Origin: JAKZSU01 sp047517485
Lineage (GTDB): Bacteria > Pseudomonadota > Alphaproteobacteria > UBA7887
Reading direction: 5' to 3'
Length of the DNA stretch: 6,631 nucleotides
Assembly: GCA_047517485.1 (NCBI GenBank)
Contig: JAKZSU010000092.1
Span: forward strand, 1-6,631
Part shown: piece after piece, positions 1 to 5,833 of the stretch
Numbering within the stretch: position 1 is the stretch's first letter
How the letters are laid out: each line of letters begins with the position of its first letter
Translations under genes and position numbers: made by a program
The notes under the pieces: generated by a model
What the model was told of the DNA's origin: nothing
Database searches by the model: none
What the model saw: the letters and a program-made list of their open reading frames with translations, nothing else

Positions 1-712
1 CGTCGATCGGGGCGTCGGCTTGCGGCGTTGCTCTCTCGTCCGCGCACCCGGCAAGCGCGATCGCGAGCGCGGCGAACCAGCCCCAAAGCGCGCGCGAAAC
101 AGACGACGTCCTCGGCGTTCGGCTCAGCGGATGATGGGCGGCGGCCTGCGGTATACATGTCGCGGAAATAAAAGAGACCCGATAGAACGACGTCAAGGAC
201 GGATGGCTGCGCGGGTCGAACCACAGAGTCCCGGCGATATAAGTGTGATGGCTGGCACGGCGCACCACTTTGCCGATGCCGTTGGCTTTGTGTCCGACAC
301 GGATGAAGGTTTCGCGCATCAACGCGGCCTGAATCGGCCGGCCGGCATTGGCGAACGGCCAATCGAGCGTCATCCGGCCGCCGACGAAATTGCCGCGCGC
401 GTCGTGCCTCGCGGCAAGGTGACCGGCAATCGCATGGCCGGGAAGATCGAGTGGCGCGCCGACATCGGTAACCTGGCCGACGATGCGATTGTCGGCAGCC
501 ACACCAAACCAGAACTTCAGCGGCGAATCGATGGCGCCCTTGTAGCTCTGGTGCATGATCGAGCCGGAGCAGTCGAAGACGCTGACGAAATCAGGATTTT
601 GGCGTCGGGCGATGTCGGAATCGGCAAGGCTTGCACCGATTGGGGCCGCGACGATTCCGAGTCCAGTGAAAATGCACAAAAAGCCTATCCCGCACCGTGT
701 GTGCATTTCCAT
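1..712 (-). CDS. Exported protein of unknown function, 3' end beyond window
   Basis: Read on the minus strand from ATG at 712-710 (second in-frame ATG at 706-704), the frame has no stop down to base 1, about 237 codons. The N-terminus is a clear signal peptide: a short basic start (MHTR), a hydrophobic stretch GFLCIFTGLGIVAAP, then a small-residue cleavage region around ASLA before DSD. The mature part contains segments such as SVFDCSGSIMHQSYKG, LKFWFGVAADNRIVG and TLWFDPRSHPSLTSFYR, which look like a genuine folded domain, but I do not recognise the family. A GGCGGGA sequence about 7 bases upstream of 712 could be the ribosome site. After SFYR (around base 178) the translation loses its protein-like character, then at bases 44-90 reads RALWGWFAALAIALAGC, which resembles a lipoprotein signal. 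The C-terminal part may therefore belong to a second gene or follow a frameshift. The first 170 residues are likely real; the end is uncertain. Confidence 0.6.
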   Translation of the reverse strand, partial: MEMHTRCGIGFLCIFTGLGIVAAPIGASLADSDIARRQNPDFVSVFDCSGSIMHQSYKGAIDSPLKFWFGVAADNRIVGQVTDVGAPLDLPGHAIAGHLAARHDARGNFVGGRMTLDWPFANAGRPIQAALMRETFIRVGHKANGIGKVVRRASHHTYIAGTLWFDPRSHPSLTSFYRVSFISATCIPQAAAHHPLSRTPRTSSVSRALWGWFAALAIALAGCADERATPQADAPID

Positions 713-739
713 TTTCGCATCCCGCCAGTGATGTCACGC

Positions 740-756
740 CCCTAAACAATTTAGGG
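740..756. promoter_or_regulatory. Small perfect stem-loop in divergent intergenic region
   Basis: CCCTAAA (740-746) and TTTAGGG (750-756) are perfect inverted repeats around a 3-base CAA loop. It lies 28 bases upstream of the minus-strand start at 712 and 142 bases upstream of the transporter start at 899. It is AT-richer than its surroundings. It could be an operator for the minus-strand gene, or a short hairpin in its leader. No U-tract follows on either strand, so a terminator is unlikely. The rest of 713-898 shows no convincing promoter. Confidence 0.35.
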
Positions 757-898
757 CGACGGCGTTTGTTTGCCACGATATTGCCGCCCGCGAACGGACT
801 GAATCGAGGATTCTCTTGCGGTCACCAGGGTTCGGCTGATTTATTCGCGGTCCCCACCGCTTGGACCTTTCCACCAATCGCGAATTTGAGCAGGAACC

Positions 899-2017
899 AT
901 GGAACTCTGGATTCCGATTACCCTTGTCGCCGCGTTTTTCCAGAACCTGCGGTCGGCGCTTCAGAAGCATCTCAAGGACCGGCTCAGCACCTCGGGGGCG
1001 ACGTTCGCCCGGTTCCTCTTTGCCTTGCCGTTCGCGGTGCTCTATCTCGGCGCCTTGCACCTGATCACCGGCGAGGCGGTGCCGCGACTGGGCGTGCCGT
1101 TCGCGCTCTACACTATGTTGGGTGGGCTTGCGCAAATCGTCGGCACCGCGCTGCTGGTGTCGCTGTTTTCGCTGCGCAACTTCGCCGTCGGCACCGCCTA
1201 TTCGAAGACCGAAACCGCGCAAACCGCGGTGTTCGGCGTGGTCATCGTCGGCGAGTCGGTGAGTGTCACGGCGGCGATCGCGATTCTGGTTAGCTTGGCC
1301 GGGGTGATCGCGCTGTCGACCGCGAGGACCACCATCACGCCGCTCAACCTGGTGCGCCAGCTCACCGGCCGCGCGGCGTTGACCGGCATGGCGTCGGGAG
1401 CCGGATTCGGTATCGCCGCGGTCAGCTATCGCGCCGCCGCCTTGTCGCTCGGCGGCGACGGGTTCCTCCTCCAGGCCGGGTACACGCTCGGCTGCGTGCT
1501 GATCTTTCAAACCCTGGTGATGGCGATCTATCTGAAATTCCGCGAACCGGGTCAGATCACCGCCTTGCTCGGACAATGGCGGGTGGCGATTTGGGTGGGC
1601 GTCGCCGGCATGGTGGCGAGCGCCGGGTGGTTTACCGCGATGACCATCCAAAACGCGGCGTACGTGCGCGCCTTGGGCCAGGTCGAACTGGTCTTCACTT
1701 TCATCGCATCGGTACTGGTGTTTCGCGAAAAATCGAACTTGATCGAGATCGTTGGGATCGCTCTGATCGTACTCGGTATTTTGATCCTGGTTTTGGGGCG
1801 ATCCACTAGCCAAGCGCTGGCGGTGACCGTACGATCGCGCCGAACGAAAACCCAATCGCGGCGCTTGTCGTCGAACGGAGGACCCCATGGCCGAGACCGG
1901 CATGGTGCAAGACAAAGTCGTGTTGGTGACCGGTGGCGGCCGCGGTATCGGCCGCGCCATCGCGCGTCTGATGGCGGGGGAAGGCGCCAAGGTCGTGGTC
2001 GCCGATCTCGGCGGTAG
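899..2017 (+). CDS. EamA/DMT-family membrane transporter with odd C-terminal tail
   Basis: This is a polytopic inner-membrane protein of the drug/metabolite transporter superfamily, with two EamA-like halves at about residues 1-140 and 155-301 and roughly ten hydrophobic helices. Family hallmarks include the YSKTETAQTAVFGVVIVGE stretch closing the first half, and the matching RALGQVELVFTFIASVLVFRE stretch in the second half. The substrate cannot be told from sequence; relatives export or import small metabolites. The start at 899 is supported by AGGA at 892-895. A normal family member ends just after the last helix (ILIVLGILILVLGR, ending at residue 301). Here the frame continues for 71 arginine-rich residues, the last 44 read out of frame through the start of the next gene (131-base overlap). 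Both other frames stop within 26 bases of residue 301 (TAG 1807-1809, TGA 1824-1826), so a 1-base indel near the TTTTGGGG run at 1791-1798 is possible. The transporter call is firm; the true C-terminus is not. Confidence 0.85.
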   Translation: MELWIPITLVAAFFQNLRSALQKHLKDRLSTSGATFARFLFALPFAVLYLGALHLITGEAVPRLGVPFALYTMLGGLAQIVGTALLVSLFSLRNFAVGTAYSKTETAQTAVFGVVIVGESVSVTAAIAILVSLAGVIALSTARTTITPLNLVRQLTGRAALTGMASGAGFGIAAVSYRAAALSLGGDGFLLQAGYTLGCVLIFQTLVMAIYLKFREPGQITALLGQWRVAIWVGVAGMVASAGWFTAMTIQNAAYVRALGQVELVFTFIASVLVFREKSNLIEIVGIALIVLGILILVLGRSTSQALAVTVRSRRTKTQSRRLSSNGGPHGRDRHGARQSRVGDRWRPRYRPRHRASDGGGRRQGRGRRSRR

Positions 2018-2813
2018 CGAAAAAGGCGAGGGCGCCGATCAGGAACCGGCGCTCGAGGTGGTCAAGGAGATCGAGGACGCGGGCGGCGAGGCGATCGCCA
2101 ATTTCGGCAGCGTGTCGGATTTCGCCGCGGCGGAAGCGATGGTTGCCGCCGCGGTCGACGCCTTTGGGCGGATCGATGCGGTGGTCAACAATGCCGGCAT
2201 TTTGCGCGACGTGATATTCCACAAGATGACCGAGGACGATTGGGACGCGGTTATCGGCGTGCATTTGAAGGGGAGTTTCAATGTCAGCCGCGCGGCGGCC
2301 ACCAGGTTTCGCGAGCAAGGGTCGGGCGCCTTCGTGCATATGACGTCGACGTCCGGTCTGATCGGCAATGTCGGCCAAGCCAATTATGCCGCCGCCAAAA
2401 TGGGTATCGCCGGTCTATCGAAGTCGATCGCGCTCGACATGGCGCGGTTCGGCGTGCGCTCCAATTGCATCTCGCCATTCGCGTGGAGCCGGATGATCGG
2501 CACGATTCCGATCCAGGACGAAAAAGGCGCCCAGCGAATCGAGCGGATGAAGCAGATGACGCCGGAAAAGATCGCGCCGATGGCGGTCTATCTGGTCAGC
2601 GACGCGGCGACCGCCGCCGCGGTCAGTGGCCAGATATTCGCGGTGCGGATGAACGAGCTGTTCTTGATGGGACAGTCGCGACCGCTGCGTTCGGTGCAGC
2701 GTGCCGCGGGATGGAGCCCGGCCGAGATCGGCGAACACGCGATGCCGGCCCTTTCCGGCTCGTTCTATCCGCTCGATGTGACCACCGACGTCTTTCCCTG
2801 GGACCCGGTCTAG
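1887..2813 (+). CDS. SDR oxidoreductase, HSD17B4/MFE-2-like (3-hydroxyacyl-CoA dehydrogenase type)
   Basis: A 308-residue cytosolic NAD(P)-dependent short-chain dehydrogenase. The Rossmann dinucleotide motif TGGGRGIG is at residues 15-22, NNAG at 101-104, and the catalytic triad is S154, Y167 and K171 (YAAAK). D40 at the end of the second strand (VVVAD) suggests a preference for NAD over NADP. The stretch GNVGQANYAAAKMGIAGL and the loop VHLKGSF, with H126 where classical SDRs carry the tetrad Asn, match the dehydrogenase domain of peroxisomal multifunctional enzyme 2 / HSD17B4. The C-terminal extension after residue 235 (GQIFAVR, RSVQRAAGW, EIGEHAMPAL) is usual for bacterial single-domain members. 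A likely reaction is oxidation of a 3-hydroxyacyl-CoA in fatty acid or steroid side-chain breakdown; the exact substrate is inference. The start is set by GGAGGA at 1877-1882. The stop codon TAG (2811-2813) is made by the first bases of the adjacent palindromic element. The transporter frame overlaps its first 131 bases. Confidence 0.9.
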   Translation: MAETGMVQDKVVLVTGGGRGIGRAIARLMAGEGAKVVVADLGGSEKGEGADQEPALEVVKEIEDAGGEAIANFGSVSDFAAAEAMVAAAVDAFGRIDAVVNNAGILRDVIFHKMTEDDWDAVIGVHLKGSFNVSRAAATRFREQGSGAFVHMTSTSGLIGNVGQANYAAAKMGIAGLSKSIALDMARFGVRSNCISPFAWSRMIGTIPIQDEKGAQRIERMKQMTPEKIAPMAVYLVSDAATAAAVSGQIFAVRMNELFLMGQSRPLRSVQRAAGWSPAEIGEHAMPALSGSFYPLDVTTDVFPWDPV

Positions 2814-2844
2814 AGCCCTTCCAGACTTAATTGAAGCGATTTGA
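2811..2844 (+). repeat. Left terminal inverted repeat of the palindromic element
   Basis: Thirty-four bases beginning TAGAGCCCTTCC, containing the AT-rich core ACTTAATTGAA. Compared with the reverse complement of 3055-3088 it differs at only three positions (bases 13, 26 and 29 of the repeat). Its first three bases are the stop codon of the SDR gene. Confidence 0.85.
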
Positions 2845-2890
2845 CCGCGCTCCCGCAGCCCGTGGCTAGGCGCGGGCTGCGGGAGCGCGG
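2845..2890. repeat. Perfect 18-bp GC-rich hairpin inside the element
   Basis: Arms 2845-2862 (CCGCGCTCCCGCAGCCCG) and 2873-2890 are perfectly complementary with a 10-base loop. The flanking A2844 and T2891 can extend the stem by one pair. The right arm recurs almost exactly at 2935-2952 (17 of 18), giving the left arm a second possible partner. Confidence 0.85.
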
Positions 2891-2930
2891 TGCCGCGCGA
2901 TGCGGCGCATCGGGCGAGGCGCGCGATGAC

Positions 2931-2952
2931 GCCACGGGCTGCGCGAGCGCGG
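2931..2952. repeat. Second copy of hairpin right arm (alternative pairing partner)
   Basis: Positions 2931-2952 are complementary to 2845-2866 over 22 bases with one mismatch, longer than the nearby perfect 18-bp hairpin. The two pairings are mutually exclusive. Only the longer one uses the loop bases GTGGC of the short hairpin. Confidence 0.75.
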
Positions 2953-2958
2953 CCCGCG

Positions 2959-3055
2959 GTGGGACAATTTGGCACTTCGCGCAGCTGGCGACGCGCGGCC
3001 GATGCGCCGCATCGCCCGTCGCGCCGCGCCTACTCGCAGTGCCAACTTGTCCCAT
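2959..3055. repeat. Inner inverted repeats of the element
   Basis: Positions 2959-2976 (beginning GTGGGACAATTTGG) pair with 3038-3055, 16 of 18 bases matching. A further 15-base inverted pair links 2899-2913 with 2999-3013. The core of each of these copies is itself a near-perfect palindrome (GATGCG-N-CGCATC), so these segments also match in direct orientation. Confidence 0.7.
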
Positions 3056-3088
3056 CAAACCGGTTCAATTAAGTCCGGAAGGGCTCTA
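3055..3088 (-). repeat. Right terminal inverted repeat of the palindromic element
   Basis: Reverse-complement partner of 2811-2844, 31 of 34 bases matching. Read on the minus strand its first three bases, TAG (3088-3086), are the stop codon of the small membrane protein gene. Confidence 0.85.
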
Positions 3089-3517
3089 ACTGAGGTTGTA
3101 TTCGACGCGGCAAACGCGATCGGCGCGGTGCCAGACGGCGTCGATCTCCTCGGTCGCTTGCGCGGTGATGCGGGCGATCATGTCGCTATAGGTCAAGGAC
3201 AAACGAGCCCGGTTGACGACGCAGCGGCAATAGATGTCGCAAAGTTCGGGACGCGACTCGGGTGCCTTGCAGCTCATCGTGCACAGGGCGGTGAATGACG
3301 CAATCGAGTCGTCGTTGTATTCGCCGGCGAAAAGTCCGAGCAGGCCGCTCTCATCGGCGATCTCGAACACCAAATAGCTGAACAGCGCGTAGGCCATCAG
3401 ATAGATCGTCAGTTGGGTGGGGCTGGGGCGGCCTTTCCAAAAGGTGTTGATGCCAAAGGCGACCATGGCGATCATCGTCGCCACCAACATGGGCAGAAAT
3501 TGCGTAATACTCGACAT
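3086..3517 (-). CDS. Small two-helix membrane protein with cysteine-rich tail, function unknown
   Basis: A 143-residue protein starting at ATG 3517-3515, with GGAGG at 3526-3522 four bases upstream. Two hydrophobic helices, about residues 7-27 and 35-54, are joined by a basic loop (WKGRPSPTQ). By the positive-inside rule this puts the loop in the cytoplasm and both termini in the periplasm. The tail carries six cysteines: C79, C83, C93, C97, C99 and C136. The first four form two CxxxC pairs nine residues apart, followed at once by a CxC (YCRC). In the oxidising periplasm these are probably disulfides, or they could bind metal; this is inference. I do not recognise the family. It is convergent with the SDR gene, and its TAG stop is supplied by the end of the palindromic element. 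It is divergent from the TPR gene, with 161 bases between the two starts. Confidence 0.75.
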   Translation of the reverse strand: MSSITQFLPMLVATMIAMVAFGINTFWKGRPSPTQLTIYLMAYALFSYLVFEIADESGLLGLFAGEYNDDSIASFTALCTMSCKAPESRPELCDIYCRCVVNRARLSLTYSDMIARITAQATEEIDAVWHRADRVCRVEYNLS

Positions 3518-3593
3518 CGTGCCTCCGCTTGGGTTCTACGTCATAAACATAGGGTAAATCCGGCAAATATTGATCTCCTCGGTCGAGGGGGTG

Positions 3594-3622
3594 TTCACGC
3601 GCCTTTGCGCCGGCCATATAAT
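3594..3622 (+). promoter_or_regulatory. Sigma-70-like promoter for the TPR/copper gene group
   Basis: A perfect TATAAT lies at 3617-3622, preceded by a TTCACG -35-like box at 3594-3599 (4 of 6 to consensus) with an ideal 17-base spacer. Transcription would start near 3629, leaving a leader of about 50 bases before the ATG at 3679. The spacer contains the small inverted repeat GCGCCTTTGCGC. An AT-rich island in such GC-rich DNA adds weight. No equally good promoter was seen for the divergent gene at 3517. Confidence 0.55.
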
Positions 3623-3678
3623 AAAACGAACAGCGCAATCGTCCCGAGCTCCGACGGGCGGCGAATCAGGATGACAAA

Positions 3679-5076
3679 ATGATTGGCAAGCGAACATACC
3701 GGGTGGGGATATTTCTCGCGGCCGTGGCCGGCCTGTTGGTGGGTGTCGGTATGCCCCGGGTACAAGCCGAGGCGCTTCCTGATCGTCACGCGTTGGTTAA
3801 ATGGCTCCAGATCGGAGTTTTCGACAAGCTCGATCGACGAATCGCGGCGTATCAAATCGCTTTCGAACATGGACGGCGGTCGGATCAGGCGGTCGAATAC
3901 GCGCTGAAGTCATTCGCCAATTCCGACCCCGCGCTGTTGGCGGCGATCAATCTTTGGGCGGCGCAGGCTCCCGACTTTTATGCGCCGGCGGCGGCACGCG
4001 GTATCTATAACTGGCACCTCGGCACCATGGCGACGAACGCCGGTAACGCGAGTGCGCCCGAACAACAAAAAGTCGCCGAGCAATTTTTTGCCGAGGCGGC
4101 TCGCGATCTTGAAGCGGCGCTGGCGATCGAGCCGAATTTGAGTACCGCTTACGCGGTTCTTATCGACATCGAGATCCAGCGCGGCGCGCACGACAGGGCT
4201 TTCGAGCAATTGCGCCGCGGGCTCGAACAACAGCCGCGATCGTTTGTCATCCGGGAGCAGTATCTCGATGGCCTCGTGCCGTGGCGCAATACCCATATGT
4301 CGCAATCCCAAGCGCTCGCCAAACTCGATGAATTCGTCGCCGACGCGCGGGTCTCCGCCGGCCTCTATCCCGAACTCAGGGCGTTGGGCGGTTACGATGA
4401 CTATGTGAGATCCCAACTCGGTCAGCGGAGCGGTCAGCTGGACCAGGCCACCGCTGCGATCGAAAGCGCGATGGCAAAGGGAAGTCACTGGAAATACGAC
4501 GTGCAGAAAGGACGCCTGCTGCGCGCCCGCGATCGCTGCGCGCCGGCGATGGCGGCATACGACACGGCGCTTTCCGCGCGACCGGACGTGGCCTGGGTGC
4601 ATGATTTGCTGGCCGATGCGCGGCACTGTCTTGGCCAAACCGTGGCGGCGCTCGAGGAGTGGGATCGGGCGCTCACGTTGGACGTTTTGCATGCGCCGTC
4701 GCTGATGAGCAAGGCGCGCCTGTTGCGCGATCTCGGGCGCTATGAAGAGGCCCGCGCGGAACTCGACAAAGCGGCACTGTTCGGCGCCGCGGACCCCGAG
4801 CTTCGGGCGATGCGGGGCGACCTTTTGGTGAATTATCTCAATCGACCGGCGGCGGCGATCGAGGATTTGCGGATTGCCACCGATCAGCGGCCCGAGCAGC
4901 TCAGCTATTGGCTCGACTATGGCACCGCCCTGGTCAAAGCCAACCGCTGTGACGCGGTTGCCGCCTTGGCGACCTATTTGAGCCTGTGCCGGGGAAATCC
5001 GGTCTGTTCGCTCGATGATCTTGAATGGGCCGCCGGGTCGATAGAGGACGTCAGCCGCGCCGATTGCCAAAGCTAA
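3679..5076 (+). CDS. Exported TPR-repeat protein
   Basis: A 465-residue protein with an N-terminal signal peptide (basic GKRTYR, hydrophobic VGIFLAAVAGLLVGVGM, likely cut after VQA at residue 30), so periplasmic. Residues 35-125 form a non-TPR helical region with the pattern FANSDPALLAAINLW (79-93) and an AARG motif (105-108). This is reminiscent of the DUF4034-type domain, which I suggest only tentatively. TPR-type helical hairpins follow: one pair around 137-186 (RDLEAALAIEPN, then DRAFEQLRRGLEQQP) and a longer array from about 265 to 425 with repeats such as AMAAYDTALSARPD and AALEEWDRALTLD. The C-terminal part has several cysteines (NRCDAV, LCRGNPVC and the final DCQS) that could form disulfides after export. 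The start is supported by AGGA at 3668-3671, seven bases upstream. It is first in a co-directional group with the copper protein 50 bases downstream. TPR scaffolds bind other proteins; the partner is unknown. Confidence 0.85.
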   Translation: MIGKRTYRVGIFLAAVAGLLVGVGMPRVQAEALPDRHALVKWLQIGVFDKLDRRIAAYQIAFEHGRRSDQAVEYALKSFANSDPALLAAINLWAAQAPDFYAPAAARGIYNWHLGTMATNAGNASAPEQQKVAEQFFAEAARDLEAALAIEPNLSTAYAVLIDIEIQRGAHDRAFEQLRRGLEQQPRSFVIREQYLDGLVPWRNTHMSQSQALAKLDEFVADARVSAGLYPELRALGGYDDYVRSQLGQRSGQLDQATAAIESAMAKGSHWKYDVQKGRLLRARDRCAPAMAAYDTALSARPDVAWVHDLLADARHCLGQTVAALEEWDRALTLDVLHAPSLMSKARLLRDLGRYEEARAELDKAALFGAADPELRAMRGDLLVNYLNRPAAAIEDLRIATDQRPEQLSYWLDYGTALVKANRCDAVAALATYLSLCRGNPVCSLDDLEWAAGSIEDVSRADCQS

Positions 5077-5126
5077 GGCGCCAAATTAAAAGCAAAGTCC
5101 TGGCGGTGTTTGCGGAGCGCATAAAA

Positions 5127-5825
5127 ATGCGGCGATCTGTCTTGGTTGGGGTTTGCGGCGCGCTGCTTTGGACGGCGACTGCTCCCATGCCGGCCGCTCA
5201 CATGATCGAAAAAGAAGGCGTGCAGGTCATTCATCCGTGGGCGGAAGCGTCCGAGGGTGGCGCCGCGCGGGTCTTTCCCACCATCGCCAATAGCGGCGAA
5301 GACGAAATCGTGATCATCGGCGCCGAGACCCCGATTGCCGCGCGAGTCGAGTTTATTGTCGACGGCCAGCCGGTCGACCGGGTCGTCGTGCCCGGCGGTG
5401 ATGTGCTCTCCCTGGCCGAGCCCAACACCCACATCCGGCTTAGCGGGCTGACCGATCCGATACGAGACGGCGGGCATTTTTCATTGCTGCTCAAGTTCGC
5501 CGACGGTGGGACCATGGCGCTCGACGTGGTCGTCGGCGAGAACACCATCGCCGCGAATATGTCCACGGCGGATTTGTCGACACTCACTGTGACCCATGAT
5601 CCGATCCCGGCGCTGGGGTGGCCGACCATGACCATGGAGCTCGCCTTGTTGCCCGGCGCCAATGCCGCGGGGCTGGCCAAGGGCGACGGCGTGGTCTTCG
5701 AGCTGATGCGCGGTGCGGACGGGATTTACGGCATCGCGAAAATCTGGCCGACCGGGGAGGAGCCGGCCGCCTCCGATACCGCGATCCGCGCGCATGGCGT
5801 CCTCAACGCGCTTTCAGCCGAATAG
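5127..5825 (+). CDS. Periplasmic copper protein: PCu(A)C-like domain fused to CusF-like domain
   Basis: A 232-residue exported protein. The start is ATG 5127, where GGAG (5114-5117) and a signal peptide (RRSVLVGVCGALLWTATAPMPAA, cut near residue 24) begin; the frame is open further upstream but without either. Residues 25-140 resemble the PCu(A)C copper chaperone fold: mature HM start, VIHPWAEAS (34-42), a TIANSGEDE turn, TPIAARVEF (68-76), and NTHIRLSGL (100-108). The usual ligands are largely gone: the family VEIHE reads VEFIV and the HxM reads H102-I-R104, leaving one His. Residues 150-208 match CusF: THDPIPALGWPTMTM carries H157, W165, M168 and M170, with the exact spacing of the four Cu(I)/cation-pi residues of E. 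coli CusF (H36, W44, M47, M49). The protein should therefore bind Cu(I) or Ag(I) through its C-terminal domain, with the N-terminal domain perhaps structural or a partner-docking site (inference). It sits between the TPR gene and DUF1491, 8 bases from the latter. Confidence 0.85.
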   Translation: MRRSVLVGVCGALLWTATAPMPAAHMIEKEGVQVIHPWAEASEGGAARVFPTIANSGEDEIVIIGAETPIAARVEFIVDGQPVDRVVVPGGDVLSLAEPNTHIRLSGLTDPIRDGGHFSLLLKFADGGTMALDVVVGENTIAANMSTADLSTLTVTHDPIPALGWPTMTMELALLPGANAAGLAKGDGVVFELMRGADGIYGIAKIWPTGEEPAASDTAIRAHGVLNALSAE

Positions 5826-5833
5826 AGGACCCG

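Larger units (their letters stand above)
2811..3088. mobile_element. MITE-like palindromic element, 278 bp, no transposase
   Basis: Both ends read TAGAGCCCTTCC inward, as the start of 34-base inverted repeats (2811-2844 and 3055-3088, 31 of 34 matching). The interior is packed with further inverted and direct repeats and holds no credible gene; the two 82-codon open frames inside are by-products of GC-rich sequence. TA at each extremity (2811-2812 and 3087-3088) is consistent with insertion at a TA dinucleotide, the habit of IS630/Tc1-mariner-type elements, so it may be a non-autonomous element moved by such a transposase. That parentage is inference. It lies between convergent genes and could also act as a two-way transcription terminator, although no T-tract was seen. 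Alternatively it is a dispersed intergenic palindrome family of this genome. Confidence 0.75.

Noticed and set aside
20..745. Plus-strand open frame of 241 codons at the left end
   Set aside because: It is antisense to the minus-strand exported protein, has an arginine-rich composition typical of GC-rich shadow frames, and has no ribosome site or recognisable domain.
811..845. Possible promoter TTGCGG with a TTTATT-like -10 ahead of the transporter
   Set aside because: The -10 box matches consensus poorly, so it cannot be told from chance.
734..1990. Minus-strand open frame of 418 codons
   Set aside because: It lies opposite the clearly recognisable EamA transporter, and its translation is a low-complexity R/Q/H/D-rich shadow without domains.
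2811..3088. Rho-independent terminator for the two convergent genes
   Set aside because: The hairpins are strong but no T-tract follows on either strand, so a classical intrinsic terminator is not supported, although the structure might still impede polymerase.
2810..3089. Two 82-codon open frames on opposite strands inside the palindromic element
   Set aside because: They mirror each other because the element is an inverted repeat, have biased composition, and lack ribosome sites.
3910..5070. Minus-strand open frame of 386 codons
   Set aside because: It is antisense to the TPR protein, whose signal peptide and repeats are clear; the antisense product shows no family features.
5025..5126. 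Upstream extension of the copper protein frame
   Set aside because: It would place a basic 34-residue segment before the signal peptide and overlap the TPR gene; the ATG at 5127 has a better ribosome site and gives a proper signal peptide.
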